NCBI GenBank assembly: GCA_964595625.1
Contig: CAZQQU010000009.1
Coordinates: 1-64,000 of the forward strand
From: CAZQQU01 sp964595625
Lineage (GTDB): Bacteria; Bacteroidota; Bacteroidia; Flavobacteriales; Flavobacteriaceae
Reading direction: 5' to 3'
Length of the DNA: 64,000 nucleotides
The translations under genes were made by a program, and so were the position numbers. Position 1 is the first letter of the stretch. Every line of letters starts with the position of its first letter. The notes beneath the pieces were generated by a model. That model was not told the DNA's origin, did no database searches, and saw only the letters and a program-made list of their open reading frames with translations. Of the stretch, positions 44,792 through 54,706 are shown piece by piece.

Positions 44792-45319
44792 ATGAAAAGA
44801 ATAAAATTTATTCCCCTCTTGCTTTTAGTAACCCTAGTTACTTCGTGTTCTACAGTCAAAGTAGCTTCTGACTACGACAAAAACGCTACCTTTGATGGTT
44901 ATTCGACTTACGCCTTCTTTAAGCCTGGTGTTGATAAAGCCGAAGTGTCTGATTTAGATAAAAAAAGAATTCTTCGTGCTATAGACGTGGAGCTTTCGGC
45001 AAAAGGACTACAGAAATCAGAAACCCCGGACCTACTTATCAGTTTTTTTACCGAATCCAAACAACGTGTTGATATATATCAAAACCATTATGGTTGGGGA
45101 GGTTATTGGGGTTGGGGATGGGGACACCCCTGGGGATATCAATCTGTATCTAAATCTACAGAAGGTACCCTTTTTATAGACATTATTGATACCCAAAAAA
45201 ACGAACTAATTTGGCAAGGTATGGGTACCGCCCCTTTGATAACTGGAGATGTTGATAAAAAAGAAGAACGCATCCAACTGATTGTTAAAGAAATACTTAA
45301 AAACTATCCCCCACAATAA
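44792..45319 (+). CDS. DUF4136 lipoprotein
   Basis: The 175-aa protein has a signal sequence with the lipobox LVTSC (Cys16) and matches DUF4136: KVASDYDKNATFDGYSTYAF, a middle rich in Gly, Trp and Tyr (YGWGGYWGWGWGHPWG), and a C-terminal IDIIDTQKNELIWQGMG. The function of DUF4136 is unknown; an outer-membrane lipoprotein is likely. The ATG at 44792 is chosen because the frame's earlier start lies inside hutU. Confidence 0.9.
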   Translation: MKRIKFIPLLLLVTLVTSCSTVKVASDYDKNATFDGYSTYAFFKPGVDKAEVSDLDKKRILRAIDVELSAKGLQKSETPDLLISFFTESKQRVDIYQNHYGWGGYWGWGWGHPWGYQSVSKSTEGTLFIDIIDTQKNELIWQGMGTAPLITGDVDKKEERIQLIVKEILKNYPPQ

Positions 45320-45360
45320 GATTAGCTATAAAAGCTAGCCTATTTAACCGATAACCTAAT

Positions 45361-45389
45361 ACACCTCCACTATGGGAGGTGTTTTTTTT
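45361..45389 (+). terminator. Terminator after the DUF4136 gene
   Basis: ACACCTCC (45361-45368) pairs with GGAGGTGT (45375-45382) around a 6-nt loop, followed by eight T. Confidence 0.9.
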
Positions 45390-45461
45390 ATAATTTGTAA
45401 AATTTACAATAAAATGTTAAAAAAAAAAGTTACTTTAGTGGTTCGATACCTAGGGTGACCC

Positions 45462-47075
45462 ATGAAAGCAAAATTCCTACTTCACATATGTATATGGATA
45501 ACAGGGCTGGCATTTGCGCAAGTAACTAACCAAGGAAGCCCTCTTAGTTGGTCGTTGACTCAGTTGTCTTCTCCCCAACCCGAAATACTTCCTACTGTGG
45601 TACCGGGTGAATCTTTCACCAACCAGATTAAAGATAACCAACCCTATCGGTTTGGCCAAGAAATAGAAGTATCCTTTCACCCAAATACCCATGGAACTTG
45701 GGATGATTTGGGACAGGGTAAAATATGGCGTTTATTGGTTATTTCGCCCAATGCGGTATCGTTGAATTTTATATTCAGTGATTTTTTTATTCCCGAAGGA
45801 GGACACTTATATATATACAACAACGACAAAACAGATCTTTTAGGCGCTTATACTTCCGAACAAAACCGTCCGGAAGGCCTATTGGGCACCTGGCCGGTCA
45901 GTGGTGATCAAGTATGGATTGAATATTACGAACCCAAGTCGCAAGCTGGAAAGGGACAACTACATATACAGAAAGTAGTACACGGATTTTATCAGATAAC
46001 CGGCGATAGTCTGGAAACCAGAGGCTATAACGATTCTTCCAGTTGTAATTACGATGTAAATTGTGATATCGGCTATGATTTTTCCAATCAAAAAGAATAT
46101 TTAAAGCGTTCTGTTGCCCTATTCATCGTTGGAGGTTCGGTTTGTACCGGAACCTTGATCAACAATGTTGAAAACAACCAAGCCCCTTACTTTATAACCG
46201 CCAATCATTGTGATGACGGCAATCCGGGAACTTGGGCATTTCGGTTTAACTGGCACCGAGACAATCCTATTTGCGGTACGCCTGGCACCAGTACCAATCC
46301 TAGTTATCATCAAACTATTAGCGGTGCAACCAAATTGATGTCCAATCCCAAAACCGACGTCATGTTATTACGTATTCAAGGAAATTTACCGTACAACTGG
46401 AATTTGTATTGGGCAGGATGGAACCGAAGTTCGGAAGAAGTTTCGGAATTTACGGTGAGTATTCACCACCCTTCCGGGGACGTGATGAAAATTTGTCGTG
46501 ATAACGAGGCACCCATTAAACTAGACGCACCTTTTAACAACCATCCGGAAGTGAGTTTTTGGAAAATTGAAAATTGGGAATACGGTCTCACCGAAAATGG
46601 TTCGTCAGGTGCCGCTCTATTTGACTCACACGGTAGAATTATTGGTCAATTGGCCGGAGGCATGTCGCAATGCGTTAATGGTAGCTACAACGGTCTGTCT
46701 GATTATTACGGTCGCTTTGATGTGTCGTGGGACTACGGTGACACCCCCGAAACCCGATTATCAGATTGGTTGGATCCTTTCAACACCGGAGTTATATTTA
46801 CCGAAGGATTAAGTAGTCCGAGTTTTGATTATCAAGGTAGTTTATTGATATTTCCCAATCCTGTTTCGACCTATTTATACATTAATAACAATAGCTTTGC
46901 CGGCTTAAATTACAAAATCTATACCCCCAGTGGACAACTAATACAACAAGATCATCTGACCCAAATAAATAACCGTTTAAACCTTTCACATCTGGCAGAA
47001 GGCATATATTTTATTTATTTGAACGATAGTTTTACAAATAACTCTACCGTAAAACAATTGATTGTTAAAAAATAA
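45462..47075 (+). CDS. Secreted trypsin-like (lysyl endopeptidase type) serine protease with a T9SS sorting domain
   Basis: The 537-aa protein has a signal peptide (cut after GLAFAQ, near 20), an N-terminal pro-region, and an S1-family domain with His in ITANHCDDG, Asp in KTDVMLL and Ser in ENGSSGAALFD, plus several cysteines as in Achromobacter lysyl endopeptidase. The C-terminal 80 residues form a type A T9SS sorting domain (IFPNPVSTYLYI, IYTPSGQLI, LAEGIYFIYL, KQLIVKK). The specificity pocket is not identified. It is exported by Sec, then the T9SS. Confidence 0.92.
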   Translation: MKAKFLLHICIWITGLAFAQVTNQGSPLSWSLTQLSSPQPEILPTVVPGESFTNQIKDNQPYRFGQEIEVSFHPNTHGTWDDLGQGKIWRLLVISPNAVSLNFIFSDFFIPEGGHLYIYNNDKTDLLGAYTSEQNRPEGLLGTWPVSGDQVWIEYYEPKSQAGKGQLHIQKVVHGFYQITGDSLETRGYNDSSSCNYDVNCDIGYDFSNQKEYLKRSVALFIVGGSVCTGTLINNVENNQAPYFITANHCDDGNPGTWAFRFNWHRDNPICGTPGTSTNPSYHQTISGATKLMSNPKTDVMLLRIQGNLPYNWNLYWAGWNRSSEEVSEFTVSIHHPSGDVMKICRDNEAPIKLDAPFNNHPEVSFWKIENWEYGLTENGSSGAALFDSHGRIIGQLAGGMSQCVNGSYNGLSDYYGRFDVSWDYGDTPETRLSDWLDPFNTGVIFTEGLSSPSFDYQGSLLIFPNPVSTYLYINNNSFAGLNYKIYTPSGQLIQQDHLTQINNRLNLSHLAEGIYFIYLNDSFTNNSTVKQLIVKK

Positions 47076-47119
47076 CTTCTCCTCCCTTTTTGGGATTACA
47101 AGAACACCCAGAATATTTC

Positions 47120-47127
47120 TACCTTTG
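47120..47127 (+). promoter_or_regulatory. rlmN minus-7 box, predicting a leaderless mRNA
   Basis: TACCTTTG places +1 at 47132, the G of the GTG start codon. Confidence 0.45.
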
Positions 47128-47131
47128 CAAA

Positions 47132-48175
47132 GTGAATACAACTAAAAAAGATATTCGGGCTTTAAGCAAACAAGACTTACGTCAAATTTTTACTGATTTG
47201 GGCGAACAACCTTTCCGAGGTGATCAGGTATTTGCTTGGTTGTGGAACAAAGGAGTACATAGTTTTGAAGAAATGACCAATCTATCACTCCCTACCCGAA
47301 AGTATCTGGAAGAAAATTTTAATATCAATCACATTCAGGTTGATAAACTGCAAAGAAGCCAGGACGGAACTATTAAAAATGCCGTAAAATTACACGACGG
47401 ACTCATCGTAGAATCGGTTTTAATACCTACCGACAAGAGAACTACCGCCTGTGTATCATCGCAAGTGGGATGCAGCTTGGATTGTAAATTTTGTGCTACC
47501 GCCCGACTCAAGCGTATGCGAAATTTAAATCCCGACGAAATCTATGACCAAGTCGTGGCCATTGACCGACAAAGCCGATTGTACTACAACCGCCCCCTAT
47601 CCAACATCGTCTTTATGGGAATGGGTGAACCTTTGATGAACTATAACAATGTACTCAAAGCGATTGATAAAATCACCTCCCCCGATGGACTGCATATGTC
47701 CTCCAAACGCATTACGATTTCTACTTCGGGTGTTCCGAAAATGATTGTAAAAATGGCCGACGATCAAGTACCTGTTAAATTGGCCGTTTCACTACACAGT
47801 GCCATTCAAACGACCCGAGAAACTATTATGCCTTTTGCTAAAAACTTTACCCTACCCGACCTAAAAAAAGCGCTTCAATATTGGTATTCACGTACCAAAA
47901 GTAAGGTCACCTTTGAATATGTAGTTTGGAAAAACATCAACGATCAAACTCAGGATATAGAAGCCTTGGTCCAATTTTGTAAATACGTTCCTAGCAAAGT
48001 TAACTTGATTGAGTACAACCCCATCGGAGACGACAACTTTAAGCAAGCTTCTTCTACGGCTATCGACAACTATATTGCGGCTCTAGAGAAAGAAAAAATA
48101 GCTGTCACCGTAAGACGTAGTCGAGGAAAAGATATTGATGCGGCCTGTGGCCAGTTAGCCAATAAAAGTATTTAA
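47132..48175 (+). CDS. rlmN: Dual-specificity RNA methyltransferase RlmN, GTG start
   Basis: RlmN is a radical SAM enzyme that methylates C2 of A2503 in 23S rRNA and A37 in some tRNAs. The 347-aa protein has the radical SAM cysteines in CSLDCKFCATA, the catalytic Cys in DAACGQL near the end, and FMGMGEPLMNY. The frame is open from 47090, but VNTTKKDIRALSK at 47132 (GTG) fits family length and the promoter position. The stop is followed by a 150-nt spacer before the polyprenyl synthetase gene. Confidence 0.96.
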   Translation: MNTTKKDIRALSKQDLRQIFTDLGEQPFRGDQVFAWLWNKGVHSFEEMTNLSLPTRKYLEENFNINHIQVDKLQRSQDGTIKNAVKLHDGLIVESVLIPTDKRTTACVSSQVGCSLDCKFCATARLKRMRNLNPDEIYDQVVAIDRQSRLYYNRPLSNIVFMGMGEPLMNYNNVLKAIDKITSPDGLHMSSKRITISTSGVPKMIVKMADDQVPVKLAVSLHSAIQTTRETIMPFAKNFTLPDLKKALQYWYSRTKSKVTFEYVVWKNINDQTQDIEALVQFCKYVPSKVNLIEYNPIGDDNFKQASSTAIDNYIAALEKEKIAVTVRRSRGKDIDAACGQLANKSI

Positions 48176-48312
48176 TTCCATATCCATTTAAAGTTCTATA
48201 AAACAATTTCTTACAGAATTCACCTTTTACAGTTATATTTTTTTGATTAAAAATTAGAAACTCTCTCCGATTTTGTTGGAGTTATAATTTTTATCTCTTG
48301 ATTTCTTTTATC

Positions 48313-48320
48313 TATTTTTG
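48313..48320 (+). promoter_or_regulatory. Polyprenyl synthetase gene minus-7 box
   Basis: TATTTTTG predicts a transcript start at 48325, only 2 nt before the ATG. Confidence 0.45.
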
Positions 48321-48326
48321 ATACCT

Positions 48327-49307
48327 ATGAAGATTGTTTCAAAAATTAAACAACCTATCGAGTTTGAAATGGAACTTTTTGAAAAAAAGTTTCATCTCTC
48401 TATGTCTTCTAAAGTAGCATTACTCAATCGTATTACCTACTTTATTGTCAATCGAAAAGGCAAGCAAATGCGTCCCATGTTTGTCTTTCTCATCGCAAAA
48501 ATGTTGTCACATGACAAAGAACTGGGTGATCGCACCTACCGAGGTGCCTCGGTGATTGAACTGATTCATACAGCTACTTTGGTCCACGATGACATAGTAG
48601 ACGAAAGTTATAGACGGCGTGGTTTCTTTTCTATCAATGCATTGTGGAAAAATAAAATTGCGGTACTAGTGGGCGATTACCTACTATCAAAAGGATTGTT
48701 ATTGTCAATTGATAACGGAGATTTTGATTTATTAAAAATCATATCGGTGGCGGTACGGGAAATGAGTGAAGGTGAACTCCTTCAAATTGAAAAGGCCCGC
48801 AAACTAGACATCACTGAAGCTGTTTATTACGAAATTATTCGAAAAAAAACGGCTACGCTTATAGCTGCTTGCTGTGCTATGGGAGCACAGTCCGTACACG
48901 CCAAAGAAGAAGAAACTGAAAAAATGAGGCTCTTTGGCGAACTTATCGGTATGGCTTTTCAAATCAAAGACGATTTGTTTGACTACGGCGATGAAAAAAT
49001 TGGAAAACCCACTGGTATAGATATCAAAGAGCAAAAAATGACACTACCTTTGATTTACGCTCTAAACAATTGTAGTACTCAAGAAAAAAATTGGTTGATT
49101 AATTCTATCAAAAATCATAATAAAAACACCCAGCGGGTTAAAGAGGTCATTGCCTTTGTAAAAAAATCTGGGGGATTAACCTATGCTATGCAAAAAATGA
49201 AAGAGTTCCAATCCCAAGCCCTTGAATTGTTAGAAAGTTATCCGGACAGTCCGTTTAAAGACTCCTTGATTCTGATGGTAAACTATGTAATCGATCGAAA
49301 AAAATAA
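48327..49307 (+). CDS. Polyprenyl (octaprenyl-type) diphosphate synthase
   Basis: The enzyme extends isoprenoid chains, supplying the side chain of menaquinone. The 326-aa protein has the first Asp-rich motif in VHDDIVDESYRRRG and the second in QIKDDLFDYGDE, with the KPTGID segment that follows in long-chain trans-prenyltransferases. The product length cannot be read from sequence. The start at 48327 lies three codons into the open frame. Confidence 0.93.
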   Translation: MKIVSKIKQPIEFEMELFEKKFHLSMSSKVALLNRITYFIVNRKGKQMRPMFVFLIAKMLSHDKELGDRTYRGASVIELIHTATLVHDDIVDESYRRRGFFSINALWKNKIAVLVGDYLLSKGLLLSIDNGDFDLLKIISVAVREMSEGELLQIEKARKLDITEAVYYEIIRKKTATLIAACCAMGAQSVHAKEEETEKMRLFGELIGMAFQIKDDLFDYGDEKIGKPTGIDIKEQKMTLPLIYALNNCSTQEKNWLINSIKNHNKNTQRVKEVIAFVKKSGGLTYAMQKMKEFQSQALELLESYPDSPFKDSLILMVNYVIDRKK

Positions 49308-49312
49308 TTTCG

Positions 49313-49320
49313 TTACCTTT
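49313..49320 (+). promoter_or_regulatory. Minus-7 box of the 814-aa lipoprotein gene
   Basis: TACCTTTG; predicted leader 24 nt. Confidence 0.5.
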
Positions 49321-49348
49321 GAAATCCTAACCACGTCAAATAATAGCA

Positions 49349-51793
49349 ATGAAATTATATCGGTTTTTTTTCTGGCTGATTGTGCTTGTTTCTTGCCAAA
49401 GAGAATCTCCTACCTACGAAAATTTAACCTCCTTTATTCCTGAAAATTCCATTGCCGTAATACGTAGTGATTCCTACAAAACTTTAGCTTCTGATGTAAC
49501 TAATAACGAATTCTTAACTCGATTATCTAAAACCAATGTCAGCCGGTTTTTATCCACCATACCCGATGCAACACAATTACAGCCAGTTTCGGAGGTACTC
49601 ATTGCCATTACCAGAGAAAATGACAGCTTGTTTGATTTTAGTTTAACCACCAAAGTCAGTCCCCACCTAATCGTAACCGATTCGCTCCAAGACCAGATTC
49701 GCGAAACCATCACTACCAATAATTTCTCTTACGAGAAAATTACACTTTCCCAAAACACTTATTATACCGCGGTTCTGGATAGTGTGTTTGTACTGAGTTC
49801 CTCCGAAAAATGGATTGCTTCTTTACCCCATAGAGAATCTCAAGTAATAGAACATTTTCAAAAATTATATGACATCGAAAGTTCACACAATTTGAGTATT
49901 TATCTTAACGGTACCTTATGGAGCGAACTCCTTGATGAACTATTTCCTAAATATTCAAATAATCTCCCACTTTTCCAGTGGGTCGCCCTAGACACTGACA
50001 TCCATCCCGATTTAGTAAAAATAAACGGCATTACCTTATTAGATTCGCAAAAGTCGGATTTCGCCTCCGTATTTATTAATACCCACCCTCAAGTTAATCG
50101 ATTGGCTTGGGTAACCCCCATTACCGCATCCGGTTTTATTTCATATACCTTCGACGATTTTGAAATCTTACAAAAAAATCTCTCACCATTTCAACAACCC
50201 GACACCATTACAATCAACAATACCTTTTTCTTATCGCTCAATGAAATAGGAACCATTTGGATGAAGGATGAAAAAATTATAGCGGCTGAAGCCATTGATC
50301 CGGTCATCGCAGCAGATAATATGTCACATTTCTGGAATGAAGACCATACTTATAGAGATATTTCTATTAAAAAAATTATTGACTCCACTTTTATTCAACG
50401 GCATTTTTACCCGTTGATTTCCCATACCCAACTCCAATACGGAACCCAACTCGACGATTTTTTTGTTTTTAGCGAAAGCGAAAGCGTTCTTCACCAGCTC
50501 ATTACCGATTATCAAAACGAAACCACTTTGGGACACCGCCCTTTTTACGAAGAACACTCCCAGCATCTCAGCAGTGCCGCTTCGGTGTTATTGGTTGCTT
50601 TACAAGATCAGTTTCTATCCACTATCACTTCAGAAATAACCGAAAAACATCGCGACCAATTCCAATCTATACAATTCAAAAACACGCCGATGATGGCTTT
50701 TCAACTGGTCGCTGATGGTGCGATTGCACATATTCATGGAGTAGTTAAAGAAACCAAACGCAGTGCACAATCGACCGGGATCGCCCAGCGTTATGCTATA
50801 CAATTAGACCAACCCATAGGAATGCGGCCTCAGTTTTTTACAAATCATATTTCAAAGGGAAAAGATATTGTAGTACAAGATATCACAAACACCTTATACC
50901 TGATTTCTTCTTCCGGAAAAATACTTTGGAAAAAAGCCTTAGACAGTCAGATAATTGGAGAAATCCAAGAAATGGATATTTATAAAAATGGTCGGGTCCA
51001 ATTGGTATTTACTACACAAAATCAATTGTATGTATTGGATCGAAATGGAAAAGAAGTGGCCCCTTTCCCCTTAAAATTTAAAGATCCGATTACACAACCT
51101 TTGGCCTTGTTTGACTACGATAACAATCGCAATTATAGATTACTAATCACCCAGGGTAAAAAATTGACTATGTACGACAAACAAGGAAAAATAGTCAGCG
51201 GATTTACTTTTAAAGAAACAGCCAGTCCCCTAGTTTCTGTACCTCAACACCTGCGTATAGATGGTAAAGACTACATTGTGATTGCCGAAGAAAATGGTAC
51301 ACTACATCTATTAAGTCGAACCGGAACTTCTCGGATATCGGTTTCACAAAAGTTTCATTTTGACCAACCCGTATTTCAGGTCAATGGAAATGCAATTGCC
51401 TTTTTGGATGCTGACAACAACTTGATTTCTATTAATATGACTGGAAAAGTTAGTACCCAAGACAAAACTACTACTGAACACTATGTAACTCGAGGTAAAA
51501 CCGTGGTTGAATTAACTTCCGGCTATGTAAAAATAAACAACCACCTCGCTGAAATCCCCATCGGCAATTATACTCGTCCAGAAATACTAGTAAGCAACAA
51601 TCGGATTTTAATTACGCTGACCGATATCGACCAAAAGCGGGTGTATGTCTTTAATTCCTTAGGAGAATTACTTCCCGGCTTCCCCATTTATGGCACCGGA
51701 CAGATGGATTTAGGGGATGCTACTGCCAATGGTCGCCCAGACGGAGTGGTACAGGGTAGTGAAAGTGAAGTAGTTTGCTACGAAATCAACTAA
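49349..51793 (+). CDS. Large lipoprotein with a C-terminal beta-propeller-like domain
   Basis: The 814-aa protein has a signal sequence with the lipobox LVSC (Cys16). Its first half (about 20-470) is an all-round alpha/beta region I cannot assign. The second half has repeated strands typical of PQQ-type or similar propellers: TLYLISSSGKILWKK, QLYVLDRNGKEV, KLTMYDKQGKIV, YVFNSLGELLPGFP. It may be a surface or periplasmic scaffold or binding protein. Conserved in flavobacteria in my recollection, but I do not know a function. Confidence 0.75.
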   Translation: MKLYRFFFWLIVLVSCQRESPTYENLTSFIPENSIAVIRSDSYKTLASDVTNNEFLTRLSKTNVSRFLSTIPDATQLQPVSEVLIAITRENDSLFDFSLTTKVSPHLIVTDSLQDQIRETITTNNFSYEKITLSQNTYYTAVLDSVFVLSSSEKWIASLPHRESQVIEHFQKLYDIESSHNLSIYLNGTLWSELLDELFPKYSNNLPLFQWVALDTDIHPDLVKINGITLLDSQKSDFASVFINTHPQVNRLAWVTPITASGFISYTFDDFEILQKNLSPFQQPDTITINNTFFLSLNEIGTIWMKDEKIIAAEAIDPVIAADNMSHFWNEDHTYRDISIKKIIDSTFIQRHFYPLISHTQLQYGTQLDDFFVFSESESVLHQLITDYQNETTLGHRPFYEEHSQHLSSAASVLLVALQDQFLSTITSEITEKHRDQFQSIQFKNTPMMAFQLVADGAIAHIHGVVKETKRSAQSTGIAQRYAIQLDQPIGMRPQFFTNHISKGKDIVVQDITNTLYLISSSGKILWKKALDSQIIGEIQEMDIYKNGRVQLVFTTQNQLYVLDRNGKEVAPFPLKFKDPITQPLALFDYDNNRNYRLLITQGKKLTMYDKQGKIVSGFTFKETASPLVSVPQHLRIDGKDYIVIAEENGTLHLLSRTGTSRISVSQKFHFDQPVFQVNGNAIAFLDADNNLISINMTGKVSTQDKTTTEHYVTRGKTVVELTSGYVKINNHLAEIPIGNYTRPEILVSNNRILITLTDIDQKRVYVFNSLGELLPGFPIYGTGQMDLGDATANGRPDGVVQGSESEVVCYEIN

Positions 51794-51895
51794 TTGTTTT
51801 TTTGAATCAGTCACGATCTAGTGACAACACGTAGCCCCTTCCCGCCTATTTTTCGTTGCCTTTGTAAAAACCCTAATAATAAGTAGAATTTTCGC

Positions 51896-51903
51896 TACTT
51901 TTG
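51896..51903 (+). promoter_or_regulatory. olsF-like gene minus-7 box
   Basis: TACTTTTG; predicted leader 13 nt. Confidence 0.5.
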
Positions 51904-51920
51904 CTAACCAAAAAAAAGGT

Positions 51921-53750
51921 ATGGGATTAGTAAAACCATCAGAAGTTGCCCGAGCCATTAATATCGATAAATTGGGATTTATCGGTAACGGTATTGCGTG
52001 GCTTTTGATGGCAGTTACCCGAATTAATACCTGCAATAGCATTTACGATAAATACAAGCACCTGGAAGGATTAGATTTTATCAATGCCCTGTTGGAGGAA
52101 TTTGAAATAGATTTTGAAATTCCGGAGGAAGATTTAAAGAGAATCCCAAAAAATGGTGCCTTTATCACCATTTCTAATCACCCATTAGGAGGTATCGATG
52201 GTATTCTACTCCTGAAACTTTTGCTGGAAAAGCGAGAGGATTACAAAGTAATAGCCAATTTCTTATTGCACCGCATTGCTCCATTAAAACCGTTTGTCAT
52301 GCCGGTGAACCCGTTTGAAAACCGCAAAGAAATCAGTAGCATAGCCGGTTTTAAAAGTGCTTTACAACACATTCAAGCAGGTAACCCCATGGGCATATTC
52401 CCAGCTGGAGAAGTTGCTACTACCAAAGACGGCAAACAAATTATCGACAAACCTTGGGAAGAGGCAGCTATGAAACTCATTAGAAAAGCCGAAGTCCCGG
52501 TTTTACCTGTTTATTTTCACGCCAAAAACAGTCCGCTGTTTTACCGCTTAGCTAAAATCAGTGATGTGTTCAGAACGGCCAAATTACCTTCCGAACTTCT
52601 TTCCCAAAAAGAGCGAACAATCAAAGTAAGAATTGGTAATCCCATATCTGTAGCTGACCAAAAGGAGCAAACAAGTATCGAAGAATACACCGCTTTTTTG
52701 AGAAGAAAAACCTATATGTTGGCCAATGTCTTTAAAAAGAAAAACCTATTGGCTAACCTACCTCGGAAAATCAAACTTCCCAAAGCCCCTAAAAAAATCA
52801 TCACCCCGATTCCTACCGAAATTATCGAAAAGGAAATACGCTCGCTTGGCGTTGAAAAAAAACTTTTAACCAGTAAAAATTATGAAGTCTATCTGGTAGA
52901 AGCCGAATTTATCCCGAATGTTTTACAAGAAATTGGGCGTTTGCGGGAAATCACTTTTAGAGAAATCGGAGAAGGCACCAATAAAGCTGTAGATCTAGAC
53001 GCTTTTGATACCTATTACCACCATATGTTTTTATGGGATAGTGACGAAAAAAAGATTGCCGGTGCCTACCGTATGGGTTTAGGAGCCAAAATTTTTAGCA
53101 AATATGGTATCGATGGATTTTACTTACAGGGACTCTTCCGATTTGAACCCGAACTCTATCTGATGATGAGTGAATCCATCGAAATGGGACGAGCCTTTGT
53201 TATTAAAGAATACCAACAACGTCCTATGCCGTTGTTTTTATTGTGGAAAGGAATTGTGCATACTACCTTACGTTTTCCAGAACACAAATACCTCATTGGA
53301 GGCGTAACCATCAGTGACCAGTTTTCAGAATTTTCTAAGTCCCTGATGATCGAATTTATGAAATCTAACTATTACGATCCGTATATAGCACAATACGTTC
53401 GACCCAAAAAAGAATACAAAATAAAACTGAAAGATGAAGACAAAGACTTTGTCTTTGACGAAAGCGAAGCCGATTTAAATAAATTTGACAAAATCATTGA
53501 CGAATTAGAACCCGGATCCCTTCGTTTGCCTGTACTGATTAAAAAATACATCAAACAAAATGCGAAAGTAGTAGCTTTTAATGTCGATCCGCTGTTTAAC
53601 AATGCCGTGGATGGATTGATGTATATACGAATTGCAGATTTACCCGAAAGTACCGTTAAACCGGTAATGGAAGAATTTCAAGCAGAACTTGAAAAACAAT
53701 TTAACAAAAACACTGAAACTTCTCCGCCCCCGTCCCCAACGAATTCCTAA
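51921..53750 (+). CDS. olsF: OlsF-like bifunctional acyltransferase for amino-acid lipids
   Basis: The 609-aa protein joins two acyltransferases. The N-terminal half is PlsC-like, with the NHxxxxD motif in ISNHPLGGIDG near residue 87 and FPAGEVATT. The C-terminal half (about 320-560) is GNAT-like, as in the hemolysin/OlsB group. This arrangement is that of OlsF, which makes ornithine lipids (N- then O-acylation) in Flavobacterium and Serratia; glycine lipids are an alternative. Its 3' end overlaps the convergent dehydrogenase gene by 4 nt. Confidence 0.88.
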   Translation: MGLVKPSEVARAINIDKLGFIGNGIAWLLMAVTRINTCNSIYDKYKHLEGLDFINALLEEFEIDFEIPEEDLKRIPKNGAFITISNHPLGGIDGILLLKLLLEKREDYKVIANFLLHRIAPLKPFVMPVNPFENRKEISSIAGFKSALQHIQAGNPMGIFPAGEVATTKDGKQIIDKPWEEAAMKLIRKAEVPVLPVYFHAKNSPLFYRLAKISDVFRTAKLPSELLSQKERTIKVRIGNPISVADQKEQTSIEEYTAFLRRKTYMLANVFKKKNLLANLPRKIKLPKAPKKIITPIPTEIIEKEIRSLGVEKKLLTSKNYEVYLVEAEFIPNVLQEIGRLREITFREIGEGTNKAVDLDAFDTYYHHMFLWDSDEKKIAGAYRMGLGAKIFSKYGIDGFYLQGLFRFEPELYLMMSESIEMGRAFVIKEYQQRPMPLFLLWKGIVHTTLRFPEHKYLIGGVTISDQFSEFSKSLMIEFMKSNYYDPYIAQYVRPKKEYKIKLKDEDKDFVFDESEADLNKFDKIIDELEPGSLRLPVLIKKYIKQNAKVVAFNVDPLFNNAVDGLMYIRIADLPESTVKPVMEEFQAELEKQFNKNTETSPPPSPTNS

Positions 53751-54706
53751 AAGTTTTTTGACAAGCTATTTTTTAAGGCTAAAATTTTATCTACAACGAC
53801 TTGGGCTAATTGAATTTTACTCTCAACAGTCCAACCGGCTATATGAGGACTAAAAAGAACATTGTCCATAGTAAGTAAAGCCTGTAAGGCTTCAGGAGGT
53901 TGACTAACGATTAGTCCTTCAAAGGATCTTTTTTCATACTCTAACACATCCAAAGCAGCACCTAAAATTTTTTTCTGTTGAAGAGCTTCAACTAAATCTG
54001 CCGTAACAACGGCTCTTCCACGAGCAGTATTAATCAAATAAAAGGGTTTTTTAAAACCATTTATAAAACTACTATTAACCAAACCTGTGGTTAGTGGTGT
54101 CAAAGGGATGTGCAAACTCAGCACATCAGCTTGTTCTTGTAACTCTTCTAAAGAAACCTGTTGTGCATATTCATCCCCAACCTGAGGCAAAATATCATAA
54201 CACAATACGCGGGTATCAAAACCTTGCAACTTGCGTGCAAAACTTTTTCCCATATTTCCATAACCTATAATCCCTACCGTTTTACCAGTTAATTCAACCC
54301 CGCGATTGGACTCTCGATTCCACAATCCCTGACGGATTTCTCGGTCAGCGCGAGGCAAATTATTGAATAACGATAGTAACATCCCTAGGGCGTGTTCTCC
54401 TACTGCATTGCTATTGCCTTCAGGACTCGAAATCAGGGTAATATTCTTACCTTGGGCATACTCGGTATCTATGCTCTCTAGACCAGCACCCACTCGTGCA
54501 ATAAACTTTAAACGACTTGCCCGATCAATAAATGTGGCATCAATAGTAAATCGACTTCGAATTACTATACCATCGTAATCGGCAATGATTTCTTCAATTT
54601 CTCGTTTGGTATCGGTATAATTTTCGTGGTTAATACATCCCGCAGCAGCAAGTTGATCCAGCATCAACGGGTGATTTTTATCCAGATGCAAAATTTTCAT
54701 AGGCAC
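53747..54706 (-). CDS. D-2-hydroxyacid dehydrogenase (SerA-like)
   Basis: The 319-aa NAD-dependent dehydrogenase has the Rossmann motif GIIGYGNMGKSFA, the catalytic Arg in NTARGRAVV, the Glu in the LDVLEYEKR region, and the His in SPHIAGWT. It resembles phosphoglycerate dehydrogenase but lacks the ACT regulatory domain. The substrate is not certain. A second ATG two codons in (54700) is possible. It overlaps olsF by 4 nt. Confidence 0.9.
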   Translation of the reverse strand: MPMKILHLDKNHPLMLDQLAAAGCINHENYTDTKREIEEIIADYDGIVIRSRFTIDATFIDRASRLKFIARVGAGLESIDTEYAQGKNITLISSPEGNSNAVGEHALGMLLSLFNNLPRADREIRQGLWNRESNRGVELTGKTVGIIGYGNMGKSFARKLQGFDTRVLCYDILPQVGDEYAQQVSLEELQEQADVLSLHIPLTPLTTGLVNSSFINGFKKPFYLINTARGRAVVTADLVEALQQKKILGAALDVLEYEKRSFEGLIVSQPPEALQALLTMDNVLFSPHIAGWTVESKIQLAQVVVDKILALKNSLSKNF

